From assembly GCF_002192695.1 (NCBI RefSeq), contig NZ_MTLG01000122.1, forward strand, positions 172,533 through 236,532: DNA of 64,000 bases. The letters run 5' to 3'. Source of the stretch: Achromobacter xylosoxidans. Lineage in GTDB: Bacteria > Pseudomonadota > Gammaproteobacteria > Burkholderiales > Burkholderiaceae_B. The notes under the pieces were generated by a model. That model was not told the DNA's origin. It saw nothing but the letters and a program-made list of their open reading frames with translations, and made no database searches. How positions within the stretch are numbered: the first letter of the stretch is position 1; every line of letters begins with the position of its first letter. Shown here piece by piece: positions 25,097 to 33,317 of the stretch. The translations under genes were made by a program, and so were the position numbers.

Positions 25097-25720
25097 GTGT
25101 CCCTCCTACATCGCGCCTCTTTCCTCACTTCCGCGGCTCGCCTCGACCAGTTGCCGGCCGCCGGCGCTCCCGAGGTCTGCTTTGTCGGCCGCTCCAACGC
25201 CGGCAAATCCACGGCCATCAACGTGCTGTGCAACCAGCGCCGCCTTGCCTTTTCCAGCAAGACGCCGGGCCGCACGCGCTTGATCAACATGTTCGGCTTG
25301 CCCGACCCCCTGGATCCGGAAGGCCACATCGGTTATCTCGTCGACCTGCCCGGCTACGGCTACGCGTCCGTGGCCCGCAACGAAAAGGAAAAGTGGGCCG
25401 ACATCCTGGGCGGCTACCTGCGCGACCGCGAATCGCTGGTCGGCATCGTGCTGCTCATCGACATCCGCCGCGGCGTCACCGAACTGGACCGCCGCCTCGC
25501 CAATTTCATCGCCCCCACCGGACGCCCGGTGCTGGCGCTGCTGACCAAGGCCGACAAGCTGCCTTACGGCCAGCGCATGCGCACCGTGTTCTCCGTGCGC
25601 AAGGACCTGGCCGACATCGGCGCCTTGCACACCATTCCCTTCTCCGCGCCCGAACGCATCGGCCTGGAAGAGGCCGGCGCGCACATAGAAAACTGGATTT
25701 CTCCCAAGGTCGTACCATGA
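25097..25720 (+). CDS. engB: Ribosome biogenesis GTPase EngB (YsxC/YihA)
   Basis: A 207-residue GTPase needed for late assembly of the 50S subunit. The G motifs are intact: GRSNAGKST (G1, about residue 33), TPGRTR (G2), DLPGYGYA (G3), LTKADK (G4) and the SAP-like G5 in FSAPERIG. The frame starts with GTG (25097) at VSLLHRASFLTSAARLDQLP, matching the usual N-terminus. Its stop overlaps the hemB ATG by four bases. Confidence 0.94.
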   Translation: MSLLHRASFLTSAARLDQLPAAGAPEVCFVGRSNAGKSTAINVLCNQRRLAFSSKTPGRTRLINMFGLPDPLDPEGHIGYLVDLPGYGYASVARNEKEKWADILGGYLRDRESLVGIVLLIDIRRGVTELDRRLANFIAPTGRPVLALLTKADKLPYGQRMRTVFSVRKDLADIGALHTIPFSAPERIGLEEAGAHIENWISPKVVP

Positions 25721-26733
25721 ACCCGCAGATCATCTCCCCTGAATTCCCGGTATCCCGCCCGCGCCGCCTGCGCCGCGACGACTTCACCCGCCGCCTGGTG
25801 CGCGAGAACGCCCTGACGGTCAACGATCTGATCTACCCCGTGTTCGTGGCCGAAGGCACCGGCCTGCAGCAAGCCGTGCCGTCCCTGCCGGGCGTGGTCC
25901 GCTATTCGCTGGACACGCTGCTGCCGGTAGCCCGGGAATGCGTGGAGCTCGGCATTCCCGTGCTGGCGCTGTTCCCCGCCATCGACCCCGCGCTCAAGAC
26001 GCCCGACGGCATCGAAGCCACCAACCCCGACGGCCTGATTCCGCGCGTGGTGCGCGAACTGAAGAAGCACGTCCCCGAGCTCGGCATCCTGTGCGACGTG
26101 GCGCTGGATCCGTACACCAGCCACGGCCAGGATGGCGTCATCGACGAGAACGGCTACGTCATCAACGAAGCCACCGTCGAGATCCTGGTCAAGCAGGCAC
26201 TCACCCAGGCCGAGGCCGGCGTCGACATGGTCGCCCCCAGCGACATGATGGACGGCCGCATCGGCGCCGTGCGCCGCGCGCTGGAAGCCAACGGCCACAT
26301 CCACACGCAGATCATGGCCTACTCCGCCAAGTACGCCAGCGCCTTCTACGGCCCGTTCCGCGACGCCGTGGGGTCGGCCACCAACCTGGGCAAGTCCAAC
26401 AAGATGGCTTACCAGATGGATCCGGGCAACCTCGACGAAGCCCTGCGCGAAGTGGCCGCCGACCTGCAGGAAGGCGCCGACATGGTCATGGTCAAGCCCG
26501 GCATGCCCTACCTGGACGTGCTGCGCCGGGTCAAGGACACGTTCCGCGTGCCCACCTTCGCCTACCAGGTCAGCGGCGAGTACGCCATGATCAAGGCCGC
26601 CGCCGCGAACGGCTGGCTGGACCACGACAAGGTCATGATGGAAGCGCTCCTGGCGTTCAAGCGCGCCGGCGCCGACGGCATCCTGACGTACTTCGCGGTC
26701 GAAGCCGCAAAGCTGCTGAAGAGCCAGCGTTAA
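25717..26733 (+). CDS. hemB: Delta-aminolevulinic acid dehydratase (porphobilinogen synthase)
   Basis: A 338-residue enzyme that condenses two molecules of 5-aminolevulinate to porphobilinogen in heme synthesis. The Schiff-base lysines are in YSAKYASAFYGPF (about 205) and VMVKPGMPYLD (about 260). The segment DVALDPYTSHGQDG lacks the cysteine triad of zinc enzymes, so this is the magnesium-dependent type, as in Pseudomonas. The start is the ATG that overlaps the engB stop. Heme production fits the nearby cytochrome c maturation genes. Confidence 0.97.
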   Translation: MNPQIISPEFPVSRPRRLRRDDFTRRLVRENALTVNDLIYPVFVAEGTGLQQAVPSLPGVVRYSLDTLLPVARECVELGIPVLALFPAIDPALKTPDGIEATNPDGLIPRVVRELKKHVPELGILCDVALDPYTSHGQDGVIDENGYVINEATVEILVKQALTQAEAGVDMVAPSDMMDGRIGAVRRALEANGHIHTQIMAYSAKYASAFYGPFRDAVGSATNLGKSNKMAYQMDPGNLDEALREVAADLQEGADMVMVKPGMPYLDVLRRVKDTFRVPTFAYQVSGEYAMIKAAAANGWLDHDKVMMEALLAFKRAGADGILTYFAVEAAKLLKSQR

Positions 26734-26739
26734 GCGCTT

Positions 26740-26787
26740 GCGGCATCGCGGGCCGGGCCGCCCTGGGCCGCCCGCGACGCATGCCGC
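26740..26787. terminator. Long hairpin between convergent hemB and EamA genes
   Basis: GCGGCAT-CGCGGGC (26740-26753) pairs with GCCCGCG and, after a 4-base bulge, ATGCCGC (26781-26787). No T tract is present. It probably limits read-through between the two convergent transcripts. Confidence 0.35.
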
Positions 26788-26790
26788 GAA

Positions 26791-27774
26791 TCAGGTCTTG
26801 GCGGCCGCACTGCGGCCCGCCGCCGGCGCCCCGCGCCGCAATCCCAGCCAGGTTCCTCCCAGCACGCAGGCCAGCCCCGCAACGTGCGTGGGCGTGACGT
26901 GCTCATCCAGGAACAGGGCCGCGAACAGCAGGCCGAAGATCGGCAGCCAGTTCACGAACAAGGCCGCGCGGCTGATGCCCAGCCGCGCGATGCCGGCATT
27001 CCAGACGATATTGCTGACGCCCGAGGCGATCACCGCGGAAAACAGCAGCACCAGCCACGGCCACCACGTCATCTGCCAGGTATCTCCCTGATAGGTCGCT
27101 GGCGTCAGCGCCGCATGCACCACCAGCATCAGGCCGCCGGCCAGGTACATGTACCAGAGCATGCCCAGCGGATCCATGCTGCGCGACATGCGCTGGATCA
27201 CCAGGCCGCCGCACACGAACACCAGCACCGCCACGAACACGATGGCATCGCCCCAGCCCGTCAGGCCGATCCGCGCGCCGCTGCCGACCACCACCATGCC
27301 CACGCCCAAGAGGCCCAGTAAGGCGCCGGAAATCCGCACCAGCGTCAGTTTCTCGCGATAGAAGATGGCGGCCAGCAGCGCCGACAGCAAAGGGCTGGTC
27401 GCCATGATCAGCGTGCCGTTCGCGGCCGAGGACACCCGCAGGCCCGTCACCAGCGCCATCTGGTGCGCGTACACCACCAGGAAGCCCGCCAGCGCGACCC
27501 AGCCCAGCTCCGCGCGGCCCAGCCGCGGGATGCGGCCGCGGCGGGCCTTGATGATGAGGGTGACGGTGATGAACGCGATGACGATGCGCACGGCCGCCAG
27601 GGCCTGCACATCCATGTGCAGCGTCAGGTACTTGACCGAGACGATGTTCAGGCCCCATGTGGCCATCACGAACATCAATTGAAGATAGATAAGACCTGTG
27701 CGGTCCTGGCTTGCATCAACTGTCGGGGACGTCACGGGCGCCGGCCTGGAAGGGAAATGGAACGCGCCGCCCAC
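26791..27774 (-). CDS. EamA/DMT family transporter
   Basis: A 327-residue membrane protein with about ten helices arranged as two EamA repeats, typical of the drug/metabolite transporter superfamily. The conserved first-repeat stretch MFVMATWGLNIVSVKYL and the glycine-rich helix GALLGLLGVGMVVVGSG are clear; the second repeat ends with FLDEHVTPTHVAGLACVLGGTWLGL. It probably exports amino acids or related metabolites, but the substrate is unknown. The N-terminal 20 residues before the first helix are unusual and a GTG at codon 14 is an alternative start. It is convergent with hemB and marks the left end of the island before dsbD. Confidence 0.85.
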   Translation of the reverse strand: MGGAFHFPSRPAPVTSPTVDASQDRTGLIYLQLMFVMATWGLNIVSVKYLTLHMDVQALAAVRIVIAFITVTLIIKARRGRIPRLGRAELGWVALAGFLVVYAHQMALVTGLRVSSAANGTLIMATSPLLSALLAAIFYREKLTLVRISGALLGLLGVGMVVVGSGARIGLTGWGDAIVFVAVLVFVCGGLVIQRMSRSMDPLGMLWYMYLAGGLMLVVHAALTPATYQGDTWQMTWWPWLVLLFSAVIASGVSNIVWNAGIARLGISRAALFVNWLPIFGLLFAALFLDEHVTPTHVAGLACVLGGTWLGLRRGAPAAGRSAAAKT

Positions 27775-27813
27775 GCGACGCCGCGGACATGGTATCGCGC
27801 CTGGGGCCTGGAC

Positions 27814-28524
27814 TCAATGCGCGCCGAGGTAGGCCGCCCGCACGTTGGGGTCGCGCAGCAGTTCCGCGCCGGAGCCGCTCAGCGTGATGCGCCCGGTCTC
27901 AAGCACATAGGCCCGGTCCGCCACGCCCAGCGCCTGGTTGGCCATCTGCTCAACCAGCACGATGGTCAGGCCGTCGTCGCGCAGCTTGCAGATCGCCGCG
28001 AAGATGTCCTGCACGATCAGCGGCGCCAGCCCCAGCGAAGGCTCGTCCAGGCACAGCAGGCGCGGCTCGCTCATCAGGGCGCGCGCCATCGCCAGCATCT
28101 GCTGCTCGCCGCCGGACAAGGTACCGGCCAGCTGCTCGCGCCGTTCCCGCAGCCGCGGAAACAGCCGGTAGCCGCGCTCCACGCCTTCGGCCACCGCCGC
28201 GGGATCCCTGCGCCGCGTGTAGCCGCCCAGCACCAGGTTGTCGTAGACCGTCTGGTCCGCGAACACGCCGCGCCCTTCCGGCGACAGCGCCAAGCCCAGG
28301 CCCACGCGCTGATGCGCCGCCACCTGCGTGATGTCGCGTCCGTCGAAGGTCACGCGTCCGCCCTGCAAGGGCTCCAGGCCCGCCACCCCCTTCAACAGCG
28401 TGCTCTTGCCCGCGCCGTTGGCGCCGATGATGGTCACGATCTCGCCCGCGCGGATCTCCAGCGACACATCGCGCACCGCCTGGATGGCGCCATACGAAAT
28501 CTGCACGGATTCTAGTTTCAGCAT
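27814..28524 (-). CDS. Branched-chain amino acid-type ABC transporter ATP-binding protein (LivF-like)
   Basis: A 236-residue ATPase energising import through the permeases encoded upstream. Walker A is GANGAGKST, the signature is LSGGEQQMLAMARAL, and Walker B is LCLDEPSLGLAP, the last being typical of LivF. The start MLKLESVQISYG matches the family; an ATG nine codons earlier (28551) is possible. It is the last gene of a six-gene minus-strand operon starting at 35074. Confidence 0.9.
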   Translation of the reverse strand: MLKLESVQISYGAIQAVRDVSLEIRAGEIVTIIGANGAGKSTLLKGVAGLEPLQGGRVTFDGRDITQVAAHQRVGLGLALSPEGRGVFADQTVYDNLVLGGYTRRRDPAAVAEGVERGYRLFPRLRERREQLAGTLSGGEQQMLAMARALMSEPRLLCLDEPSLGLAPLIVQDIFAAICKLRDDGLTIVLVEQMANQALGVADRAYVLETGRITLSGSGAELLRDPNVRAAYLGAH

Positions 28525-28560
28525 CGTCTTGTTGCCTGTTCCTACGCCCATGGCCTGGCC

Positions 28561-30333
28561 TCAGGCCATGCCGGTTCCGAGATACGCCTCGATCACCCGC
28601 TTGTCCGCCTGCACCTGCGCCGGCTTGCCCTCGGCGATCTTGATGCCGTAGTCCAGCACGATCACGTGGTCGGAAATCGCCATCACCAGATCCATGTGGT
28701 GCTCGACCATCAGCAGCGTGATGCCGCAGGACGCGCCGATGCGCACCAGCAGCTGGCCCAGTTCCGCGGTCTCCTGCGGGTTCAGCCCGGCCGCCGGCTC
28801 ATCCAGCAGCAGCAAGGTCGGTTCGGTCGCCAATGCGCGCGCCAGTTCCACGCGCCGCTGCAGGCCGTAGGGCAGGCTGCCCGCCGGCGTGTCGGCCAGA
28901 TGCTCCAGGCCCACCATGCGCACCAGCCGATAGGCGTGCTCGCGCGCGCGCTCCTCCTCGCTGCGCGCGCCGGGCAGCCCCAGCAGCGACGCCCAGAAGC
29001 CGTTCTTCATGCGGCTGTGGCGGCCCAGCAGCACGTTGTCCAGCACCGACAGGTCGCCGAACAGGCGCAGGTTCTGGAAGCTGCGGCCTATGCCCAGCTT
29101 GCAGATCACGTGCGCCCGCTCGCCCGCGATGTCCGTGCCCTGGAAGCGGACCACGCCCGCGTCCGGCAGCACCACGCCGCTGAGCATGTTGATGAGCGTG
29201 CTCTTGCCCGCGCCGTTCGGCCCGATCAGCGCATGCACGTGGCCGCGCCTCAGGCAGAAGGAAATGTCCTGCGCCGGCTTCACGCCGCCGTAGGCCTTGG
29301 AGAGGCTCTCCACCACCAGCAGCAGGTCTTCCTGCGCCGGAACCGCCTGCCTGGCCATGGCCGGCGCGGCCGCCTCGCCCCCGCCTTGCGGCCGCGCATC
29401 CGCGACCCGGCGCGTGCGGCGCGAGAACAATCCCATCACGCCGCCCGGCATGAAGTACAACGCGAACAACAGCAAGGCGCCGTAGAAGAAATGCTGCACC
29501 GACGGCCAGCGCGCCAGCATCGCGTCGATGATGGTCAGCGCAATCGCCCCTACGGCCGGCCCCGCCTTCGAGCCCGCCCCGCCGAACAGCACCAGCAGCA
29601 GGATGAAGATCGACAGGTTGAAACCGATGAAATCCGAGTTGATGTACTGGTTCTGCTGCGCCACCAGCGCGCCCGCGATGCCGCAGGTCACGGCTGCCAC
29701 CACGAACGCGATGACCTTGGCGCGATACACCCGCACCCCGACGGAAGACGAGGCGATCTCGTCGGCCTGCACCGACAGCAGCGCGCGCCCGAAGCGCCCG
29801 TCCAGCACGTTGCGCAGCAACAGTTGCGTCGCCACGCACAGCAGCAGCGCGAACCACACCCACTGCTGGTTGGTGAACGCATTGCCGCCCCATGTCAGCG
29901 GCATGATGCCGAACAGGCCCGAAGGGCCGCCGAACACGTCGACCCATTCGGTGACGATCTTCTCCATGACAATGCCGAAGGCCAGCGTCACCATGGCCAG
30001 GTAAGGCCCCTTCACCCGCAGCGACGGCAGGGCAATCAGCACACCGAACACGCCGGCCACCACGGGCGCCGCCGCCAGGGCCAGCCACGGATCGACCTGC
30101 CAGCGCGAAGTCAGCAAGGCTGCGGTATAGGCGCCGGCCGCGAACAGGCCCGCCTGCCCCAACGACTTCTGCCCCGCATACCCCACCAACACGTTCACGC
30201 CCGCCGCGCACAGGTAGTACACGCAGGCCATGAATACGATGCGCAGGTAGTAATCGTTGTCCACCAGGGCGGCGAATACGGCGAGCGCCGCCGCCAGCGC
30301 CACGGTGATCAGGGCCTGCCCGTGCCGCTTCAT
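28561..30333 (-). CDS. Fused LivM-LivG protein: ABC permease plus ATP-binding domain
   Basis: One 590-residue chain joins two subunits that are usually separate. Residues 1-310 form a LivM-type permease with about ten helices and the motif GYAGQKSLGQAGLFAAGAY. A basic, Ala/Gly-rich linker (about 312-345) leads to a LivG-type ATPase with Walker A GPNGAGKSTLI, signature LPYGLQRRVELARAL and Walker B LLLDEPAAGLNP. The start MKRHGQALITVAL overlaps the stop of the LivH gene by four bases. The fusion fixes a 1:1 ratio of the two parts. Confidence 0.92.
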   Translation of the reverse strand: MKRHGQALITVALAAALAVFAALVDNDYYLRIVFMACVYYLCAAGVNVLVGYAGQKSLGQAGLFAAGAYTAALLTSRWQVDPWLALAAAPVVAGVFGVLIALPSLRVKGPYLAMVTLAFGIVMEKIVTEWVDVFGGPSGLFGIMPLTWGGNAFTNQQWVWFALLLCVATQLLLRNVLDGRFGRALLSVQADEIASSSVGVRVYRAKVIAFVVAAVTCGIAGALVAQQNQYINSDFIGFNLSIFILLLVLFGGAGSKAGPAVGAIALTIIDAMLARWPSVQHFFYGALLLFALYFMPGGVMGLFSRRTRRVADARPQGGGEAAAPAMARQAVPAQEDLLLVVESLSKAYGGVKPAQDISFCLRRGHVHALIGPNGAGKSTLINMLSGVVLPDAGVVRFQGTDIAGERAHVICKLGIGRSFQNLRLFGDLSVLDNVLLGRHSRMKNGFWASLLGLPGARSEEERAREHAYRLVRMVGLEHLADTPAGSLPYGLQRRVELARALATEPTLLLLDEPAAGLNPQETAELGQLLVRIGASCGITLLMVEHHMDLVMAISDHVIVLDYGIKIAEGKPAQVQADKRVIEAYLGTGMA

Positions 30334-31253
30334 ACCTTCTCCACCAGGCGCTTGCCGAACAGGCCGGTGGGCTTGACCGCCAGCACCAGGATCACCAATC
30401 CGAAGATCGCCACTTCGCGCCATTGCGACTGCCAGAGGTTCACATAGGATTCCAGCAGACCCAGCACGAAGCCGCCCAGCACGCAGCCGCGCGGATTCGA
30501 CAGGCCGCCTATCATCGCGCCCGAAAAACCCTTCAGGCCGATGGCCAGGCCCATGAATATCGAAGCCGACGTGATCGGCGCAACCAAAAAGCCCGCCAAC
30601 CCGGCCAGCGCCGAGCTGGCGAAGAAGGCCCCGGTCATCACCGCGTTCACGTTGATGCCCATCAGGTTGGCGACCGCGGGATTGGCGGCCACGGCCCGCA
30701 TCGCCTTGCCCAGCACGGTGCGGTTCATGACGCGGTCGAACAACACCATCACGGCGACCGCAACGGCAAGCAGCAGCAGCTCCTGGCTGCGCACGCCCGC
30801 GCCGAACACGCGGATCACGTCATCGCCGAAGGGCGCCGGCACCGTGACGGGCGCGGGTCCCCAGACCGCGAACGCGGCGCTCTGCAACAGGATGCCGAAG
30901 CCTAGCGTGCTCATGACCCATGCCATGCCCGGGCGCGAAGCGAACGGCCGCACGCCGAACACGTACAGCAGCACGCCCAGCAAACCCATCACCAGCACCG
31001 CCACCAGGCCGGCCAGCAGGTACTCCCAGCCGCTCAGTTCCAGGCCTGTGAAGGCCGCAGTGGTGACCGGCTTGCCGGCAAACAGGAACAAGGCGCCCAC
31101 GCCGATGAACGCCCCCACGGACACGAACTCCCCATGCCCGAAGTTGAGCGTGCGCGTGGTGGTGAACGTGATGCTGAAGCCCAGCGCCACCAGCGCATAG
31201 GCGCCCCCTACGGCTAGCCCGCTGACGAGCGCCTGCAACAATGTCGCCAACAT
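30330..31253 (-). CDS. Branched-chain amino acid-type ABC transporter permease (LivH-like)
   Basis: A 307-residue inner-membrane permease with about eight helices. The LivH hallmark FTTTRTLNFGHGEFVSVGAF is near residue 30 and the EAA-like coupling loop GKAMRAVAANPAVANLMGI near residue 187. The start MLATLLQALVSGLAVGGAYAL is the usual LivH N-terminus. It pairs with the LivM half of the downstream fusion protein. Confidence 0.92.
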   Translation of the reverse strand: MLATLLQALVSGLAVGGAYALVALGFSITFTTTRTLNFGHGEFVSVGAFIGVGALFLFAGKPVTTAAFTGLELSGWEYLLAGLVAVLVMGLLGVLLYVFGVRPFASRPGMAWVMSTLGFGILLQSAAFAVWGPAPVTVPAPFGDDVIRVFGAGVRSQELLLLAVAVAVMVLFDRVMNRTVLGKAMRAVAANPAVANLMGINVNAVMTGAFFASSALAGLAGFLVAPITSASIFMGLAIGLKGFSGAMIGGLSNPRGCVLGGFVLGLLESYVNLWQSQWREVAIFGLVILVLAVKPTGLFGKRLVEKV

Positions 31254-31285
31254 GATGGCCTCCTGTCCCTGTCGCCTTCCTGCTT

Positions 31286-32473
31286 CTACTTGGCAACGGC
31301 GACGGTCACGTCGTCCGCGTAGGGAACCAGCTTGCCGTCCTGCCAGTGCGCCCACTTGTAGTCGCTAACCAGCAGCGCGTCATGCACCGTGGCCGAGAAC
31401 GGCTTGGTGTAGGTCTTCATCGCGCCTTCGTAGGTACCGTCCAGGTTCTCCAGCGCCAGACGCACCTTGTCGCCATCGGTGGAATTCGCCTGCTTGATCG
31501 CCATGCCCAGCAGGTTCATGCCGTCGTAGGCGTGCGCCAGGAAGCCGAACGCGGTGGGCGAGGTCATCTTGGCCGACACGCGGTCATACAGCTTCTGCTG
31601 CGCGGGCGTACGGTTGTCGGTAATGGTGCGCAGGAAGAAAGGCTTCTCCGACAGCGTCTTGCCCGCCGTGTCGTAGAAGGCAATGTTGTCCGCCGCCCAC
31701 GAGGTCAGCGTCAACGGGAACCAGTTGATCTTCTCCATGCTGCGGAACACGTGGGCGATCGGCGTGCTCTGCGCCCAGATCACCACCGTGTCCACGCCCG
31801 CCGCCTTCAGCTTGTTCAGCTGCGAGGTCATGTCGGTATCGGCGACGCCGAACTTCTCGACCGCGACGGCCTTGATGCCCTGCGCCGCTCCCACTTCCTC
31901 CAGGTCCTTGAGCGCGCTCTGGCCATAGCCGGTGGTCTCGATCATGAAGCCCACGTTCTTGACCTTGGGATTCTTCTTCAGGTAGCCGATCACGCCGTCC
32001 ACCTGTTCGCGATCCACCATGCCGACGCGGAACATATAGTTCTCCGCGCCTGCGCGCATGGGCTTGGTGATGTCGGTGCCCGACCCGATGGCGCCCATGA
32101 CCGGGATCTTCTTCTGGTTCGGGATGTGCTTCCAGGCCAGCGCGTTGCCCGAATTGGTGGGGCCCACGATGGCCACGACCTTCTCGTTGTCGATCAGGTC
32201 CGCCATGTTCTGGATCGACTTGGGCGGCTGCGACAGGTCATCGCGCACCACCAGCACCAGCTTGCGCCCGAGCAGGCCGCCATTGGCATTGATGTCGTCA
32301 ATGGCGGTGCGCAGGCCCAGCACCGCGGCCTGCCCGCTTTGCGCGGACGGCGACGCCGACAGGTCGCCATTGAAGCCGATCTTGATGTCCTGGGCGTAGG
32401 CCTGCGCGCCAAGCGCCAGCGCGCACAAGACGGCCGCCTTCGACAAGGTGGAAAAAATCCCCGTTGCTTTCAT
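31286..32473 (-). CDS. ABC transporter periplasmic substrate-binding protein (LivK-like)
   Basis: A 395-residue periplasmic binding protein of the Leu/Ile/Val type (type I fold). The signal peptide ends AYA near residue 27, and the mature protein begins QDIKIGFNGDLSASPSAQSG. Segment VVAIVGPTNSGNALAW contributes to the ligand pocket. GGAG lies 8 bases before the ATG. It defines the substrate of the LivH/LivMG/LivF transporter downstream. Association with an SDR and an FAD dehydrogenase suggests an organic acid or hydroxylated ring compound rather than a simple amino acid. Confidence 0.92.
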   Translation of the reverse strand: MKATGIFSTLSKAAVLCALALGAQAYAQDIKIGFNGDLSASPSAQSGQAAVLGLRTAIDDINANGGLLGRKLVLVVRDDLSQPPKSIQNMADLIDNEKVVAIVGPTNSGNALAWKHIPNQKKIPVMGAIGSGTDITKPMRAGAENYMFRVGMVDREQVDGVIGYLKKNPKVKNVGFMIETTGYGQSALKDLEEVGAAQGIKAVAVEKFGVADTDMTSQLNKLKAAGVDTVVIWAQSTPIAHVFRSMEKINWFPLTLTSWAADNIAFYDTAGKTLSEKPFFLRTITDNRTPAQQKLYDRVSAKMTSPTAFGFLAHAYDGMNLLGMAIKQANSTDGDKVRLALENLDGTYEGAMKTYTKPFSATVHDALLVSDYKWAHWQDGKLVPYADDVTVAVAK

Positions 32474-32549
32474 CGTTGTCTCCTGTGTTTTTCAGATGTG
32501 CTGCACGTCGATGATTCTTCTTTCTGCCCCTCGCCCGTGGAGCCTGGCG

Positions 32550-33317
32550 CTATACCGCGAGGTAGCCGCCATCCACCGGCAGGGACACGCCTGTCACGTA
32601 CTGCGCCATCGGCGAAGCCAGGAACACGGCGGGGCCCACCAGGTCTTCGGGCTGTCCCACCCGTCCCAGCGGTATGCGCTGCATGAAACTCGCGAGGCGC
32701 GCGGGATCGTCGCGCGTGAACTGCGTCATCGGCGTTTCGATGACGCCCGGCGCGATCGCGTTGACCCGTATGCCGTCAGGCGCGAGGTCGCGCGCCATGG
32801 CCTGCGTCATCATCTTCACGCCGCCCTTGGATGGTGAATAGCCCAAGGTAGCGCCCACCCCGGCAAACGACGCGATGGAACCCACGTTGATGATGACGCC
32901 GTGCGTGGCGCGCAGCGCGCCCAGGAAAGCGTGGATCATGTTGAAGCTGCCGTTCAGGTTCACGTCCAGCACGCGGCGCCAGTTCTCGGCGGCGCGCGGA
33001 CTGTCTATGCCTTCGCGGATCAGGATGCCGGCGTTGTTGACGAGTACGTCGATCGGCCCCACTTCCAGTTGCACCTGCGCCGCGACTGCCGCGCAAGCAT
33101 CGGGGTCCGTCACGTCCAGCGCGTGGCTCCACGCCTCGCCGCCCGCGCCGATGATGGCGTTTGCCGTCTGCATCGCATGATCAGCCTGCACATCGGTCGC
33201 CACCACGCGCGCGCCCGCGGCCGCCAGGCCCAGTGCCAATGCCCGTCCGTTGCCCTGCCCCGCTCCCGTCACCAGGGCGAGCTTGCCCTGCAGCAGTCCC
33301 GCCGGCGCGGCGCTCAT
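32550..33317 (-). CDS. SDR family oxidoreductase
   Basis: A 255-residue NAD(P)-dependent classical short-chain dehydrogenase. The cofactor motif TGAGQGNGRALALG, the Asp of VVATDVQ (favouring NAD+), NNAG, and the catalytic Ser-Tyr-Lys set in NVGSIASFAG and YSPSKGG are all present. It probably oxidises an alcohol to a ketone or the reverse. Its start overlaps the end of the upstream FAD-dehydrogenase gene by four bases, so both enzymes are made together, probably acting in sequence on the compound imported by the adjacent ABC transporter. Confidence 0.92.
   Translation of the reverse strand: MSAAPAGLLQGKLALVTGAGQGNGRALALGLAAAGARVVATDVQADHAMQTANAIIGAGGEAWSHALDVTDPDACAAVAAQVQLEVGPIDVLVNNAGILIREGIDSPRAAENWRRVLDVNLNGSFNMIHAFLGALRATHGVIINVGSIASFAGVGATLGYSPSKGGVKMMTQAMARDLAPDGIRVNAIAPGVIETPMTQFTRDDPARLASFMQRIPLGRVGQPEDLVGPAVFLASPMAQYVTGVSLPVDGGYLAV

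Noticed and set aside
28666..30447. A 593-codon open frame antisense to the LivM-LivG fusion gene
   Set aside because: Composition is typical of an antisense frame (His, Gln, Arg); the fused transporter gene explains the region.
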